Positions 4,334-5,662 of a stretch of 5,662 nt of DNA are shown here, piece by piece. Every line of letters starts with the position of its first letter. Positions within the stretch are counted from its first letter, which is position 1. Under the pieces are notes generated by a model that worked only from the letters and a program-made list of their open reading frames with translations, had not been told where the DNA came from and ran no database searches. The DNA is from Candidatus Woesearchaeota archaeon (GTDB lineage Archaea; Nanoarchaeota; Nanoarchaeia; Woesearchaeales; GW2011-AR4). A program made the position numbers and the translations under genes. Location: the NCBI GenBank assembly GCA_023259315.1, contig JAHFQL010000081.1, positions 1 to 5,662 on the forward strand. Reading direction: 5' to 3'.

Positions 4334-5662
4334 ATGGTAAAAAGTTCGGAATTGAAATCACCTTTTGCCGATTTTGATTATAACGATGATACTAGACATG
4401 ACAGTACAGTTAAACAAGGTATTCTTTATACAGTTAGAATACAAGAAGTTTTTGACCAGTTAGGTCAATTGGAATTAACTCCTGAAGTAGTTTCATTTGT
4501 AAGAGAACCAAATATAAGGTCAAGATTGGAAGATATAATTAGAGCACCAAGTAGATTTAGCTTAACTTCTTCAGAGCTGCCATTTTTGATGAGAGCAGAA
4601 CTAGTAGATGCTTATTTTCAATTTAAAATAAGTCAGCATTTGCGGCAGTTTGGTGAAATTGAAATTTATCTTACACAAGGTGAACGTGATCTTTTTGCGA
4701 AGCCCATAGGAACAGAAGTGATAAGAAGGCTGGGGAAACGTGCCGATGAGTCTCTCAAACAACAAATTATGCAGCTTTTGGCTTCCGGAGTTAATTATGC
4801 AATTTACGATATTGTTTTTGATAGAAACTTTGGATCTTCTGATATTACAAGAACACTACATGACCAAGCAGGAGATCATGTGACATCAGCATTAGTGCCT
4901 CATCCTTCATCTGAACTTGCTGTTAGTCATTTAGGAGGAAGAGAAGCTGTTGACAGTACTTTACTATTCCATGCAATGTTTAGGAGCAAACCTGCAACTG
5001 ACAAGGAAAGGGCAATTTATTATGATGGAATGCGTAGAATTTTCCAGGTAGATGGCAAATTACCAGCAACAGGAAAATATAATGTAATAAAATTAAGCTT
5101 AGAAAAATATGGTACAATTCCACCGGCATATAGGAAAGTTATACATAACCATTTAATTCGTAACTTGATGGATGCTCAAAAAATACAAGAGGTGGCTTCA
5201 GCATTTCCTGGAGAAATTGATGCCTCTTTAGGTAGGTATCTTTTTGTGCTTGGTGGTTTTTTAGAAGCTAGAAATACTGGAATTCGGATGGAAGGAGATA
5301 AGTCTTATTTTGATTATGACCCATCAAAAGATTTAGAAGACATTGCTATGGGTGCCCAATATCTTCTTCGCAAATTTGCAGAACGAAGTGGAACAGCTTT
5401 AGTTCCTTTAAATACACAGTCAGCTTCTGATAGAAGAAGGTCAGAGCACAATGTGAGTTTCTTTCAAATGTTGGGTGCTGATGCTGAGTATGAAGAGTTT
5501 TGGAAAAGAGAACCACCAAAAATGACAGCCTCTAATATATTTGAATTATTTGGAATAACAGAACCAAGAAAACAACAAGAATTCTATAATGCTTATCAAA
5601 GATTGTTTGGTGAAGAAGGTTTCGAAGGAGGGACTGCTGAGGAATCATGGGTTAGAGCTGTA
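4334..5662 (+). CDS. Protein of unknown function, 3'-truncated by the window edge
   Basis: The frame from ATG 4334 is open for 443 codons to the last base, so the C-terminus lies outside. I do not recognise the family. The product is soluble, with no signal peptide or transmembrane segment, is rich in charged and aromatic residues, and appears mostly alpha-helical. It contains no cysteine in the visible 443 residues. No Walker A, HTH, metal-site or protease motif stands out. More distinctive patches, useful for profile searches, are SELAVSHLGGREAVDSTLL (about residues 193-211), YYDGMRRIF (about 233-241) and GRYLFVLGGFLEARNTGIRM (about 300-319). It has its own strong promoter with the ATG placed for leaderless translation, so it is transcribed separately from the redox operon. 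Nothing ties it functionally to its neighbours. Coding status is well supported by the long open frame and correctly placed TATA box. Confidence 0.8.
   Translation, partial: MVKSSELKSPFADFDYNDDTRHDSTVKQGILYTVRIQEVFDQLGQLELTPEVVSFVREPNIRSRLEDIIRAPSRFSLTSSELPFLMRAELVDAYFQFKISQHLRQFGEIEIYLTQGERDLFAKPIGTEVIRRLGKRADESLKQQIMQLLASGVNYAIYDIVFDRNFGSSDITRTLHDQAGDHVTSALVPHPSSELAVSHLGGREAVDSTLLFHAMFRSKPATDKERAIYYDGMRRIFQVDGKLPATGKYNVIKLSLEKYGTIPPAYRKVIHNHLIRNLMDAQKIQEVASAFPGEIDASLGRYLFVLGGFLEARNTGIRMEGDKSYFDYDPSKDLEDIAMGAQYLLRKFAERSGTALVPLNTQSASDRRRSEHNVSFFQMLGADAEYEEFWKREPPKMTASNIFELFGITEPRKQQEFYNAYQRLFGEEGFEGGTAEESWVRAV

Noticed and set aside
1..5662. CRISPR arrays, tRNA/rRNA genes, insertion sequences
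   Set aside because: No regularly spaced repeats, no cloverleaf or rRNA-like stretches, and no transposase or terminal inverted repeats were seen. The only repeats are the in-frame codon repeats at 1003-1085.

Overview
The window looks like chromosomal DNA from an AT-rich archaeon. Three lines of evidence support this. TATA boxes of archaeal type lie about 25-35 bases before several starts, so at least two genes (667 and 4334) appear leaderless. Internal operon starts carry Shine-Dalgarno sequences of the archaeal kind (AGGTGAT at 978-984, GAGGTGG at 1473-1479). The winged-helix regulator belongs to a type I associate with archaea. A DPANN or other uncultivated lineage is plausible, but that is inference only.

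Layout: (1) the 3' part of an FTR1-family iron permease (to 623), cut by the window start; (2) a leaderless winged-helix regulator (667-951); (3) a 52-residue methionine-rich microprotein ending in a SEC-C-type CxCxSGx5CC motif (990-1148); (4) a new promoter at 1152-1165 followed by four closely spaced genes: a three-helix membrane protein (1196-1474), a methionine-rich thioredoxin-fold lipoprotein (1485-2249), a CcdA/DsbD-type thiol-electron transporter (2251-3036), and a membrane-anchored DipZ-type thioredoxin with a C-terminal beta-rich domain (3046-4158); (5) a 175-base gap with T-rich tracts and a possible decayed minus-strand gene end; (6) a leaderless, cysteine-free gene of unknown function (4334 onward) that runs off the window end.

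Read together, genes 3-7 look like an envelope thiol-redox module tied to metal handling. CcdA would carry reducing equivalents across the membrane to two extracytoplasmic thioredoxin folds (CPIC and CINC active sites). The methionine-rich lipoprotein and microprotein offer possible Cu(I)/Ag(I) or other soft-metal ligands. An iron permease and a one-component regulator lie upstream. Shared metal or redox function is inferred from context, not shown.

The most unusual observation is that the CcdA homologue appears circularly permuted. The hallmark first helix of the family (SFLSPCVLP...PGFLSYLA) lies at the C-terminus, after helices 2-6, and the linkage keeps a sensible membrane topology. The second is the SEC-C-tagged methionine-rich microprotein. 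It is short and lies in a different frame from a longer acidic/His shadow frame, so automated annotation could easily miss it.
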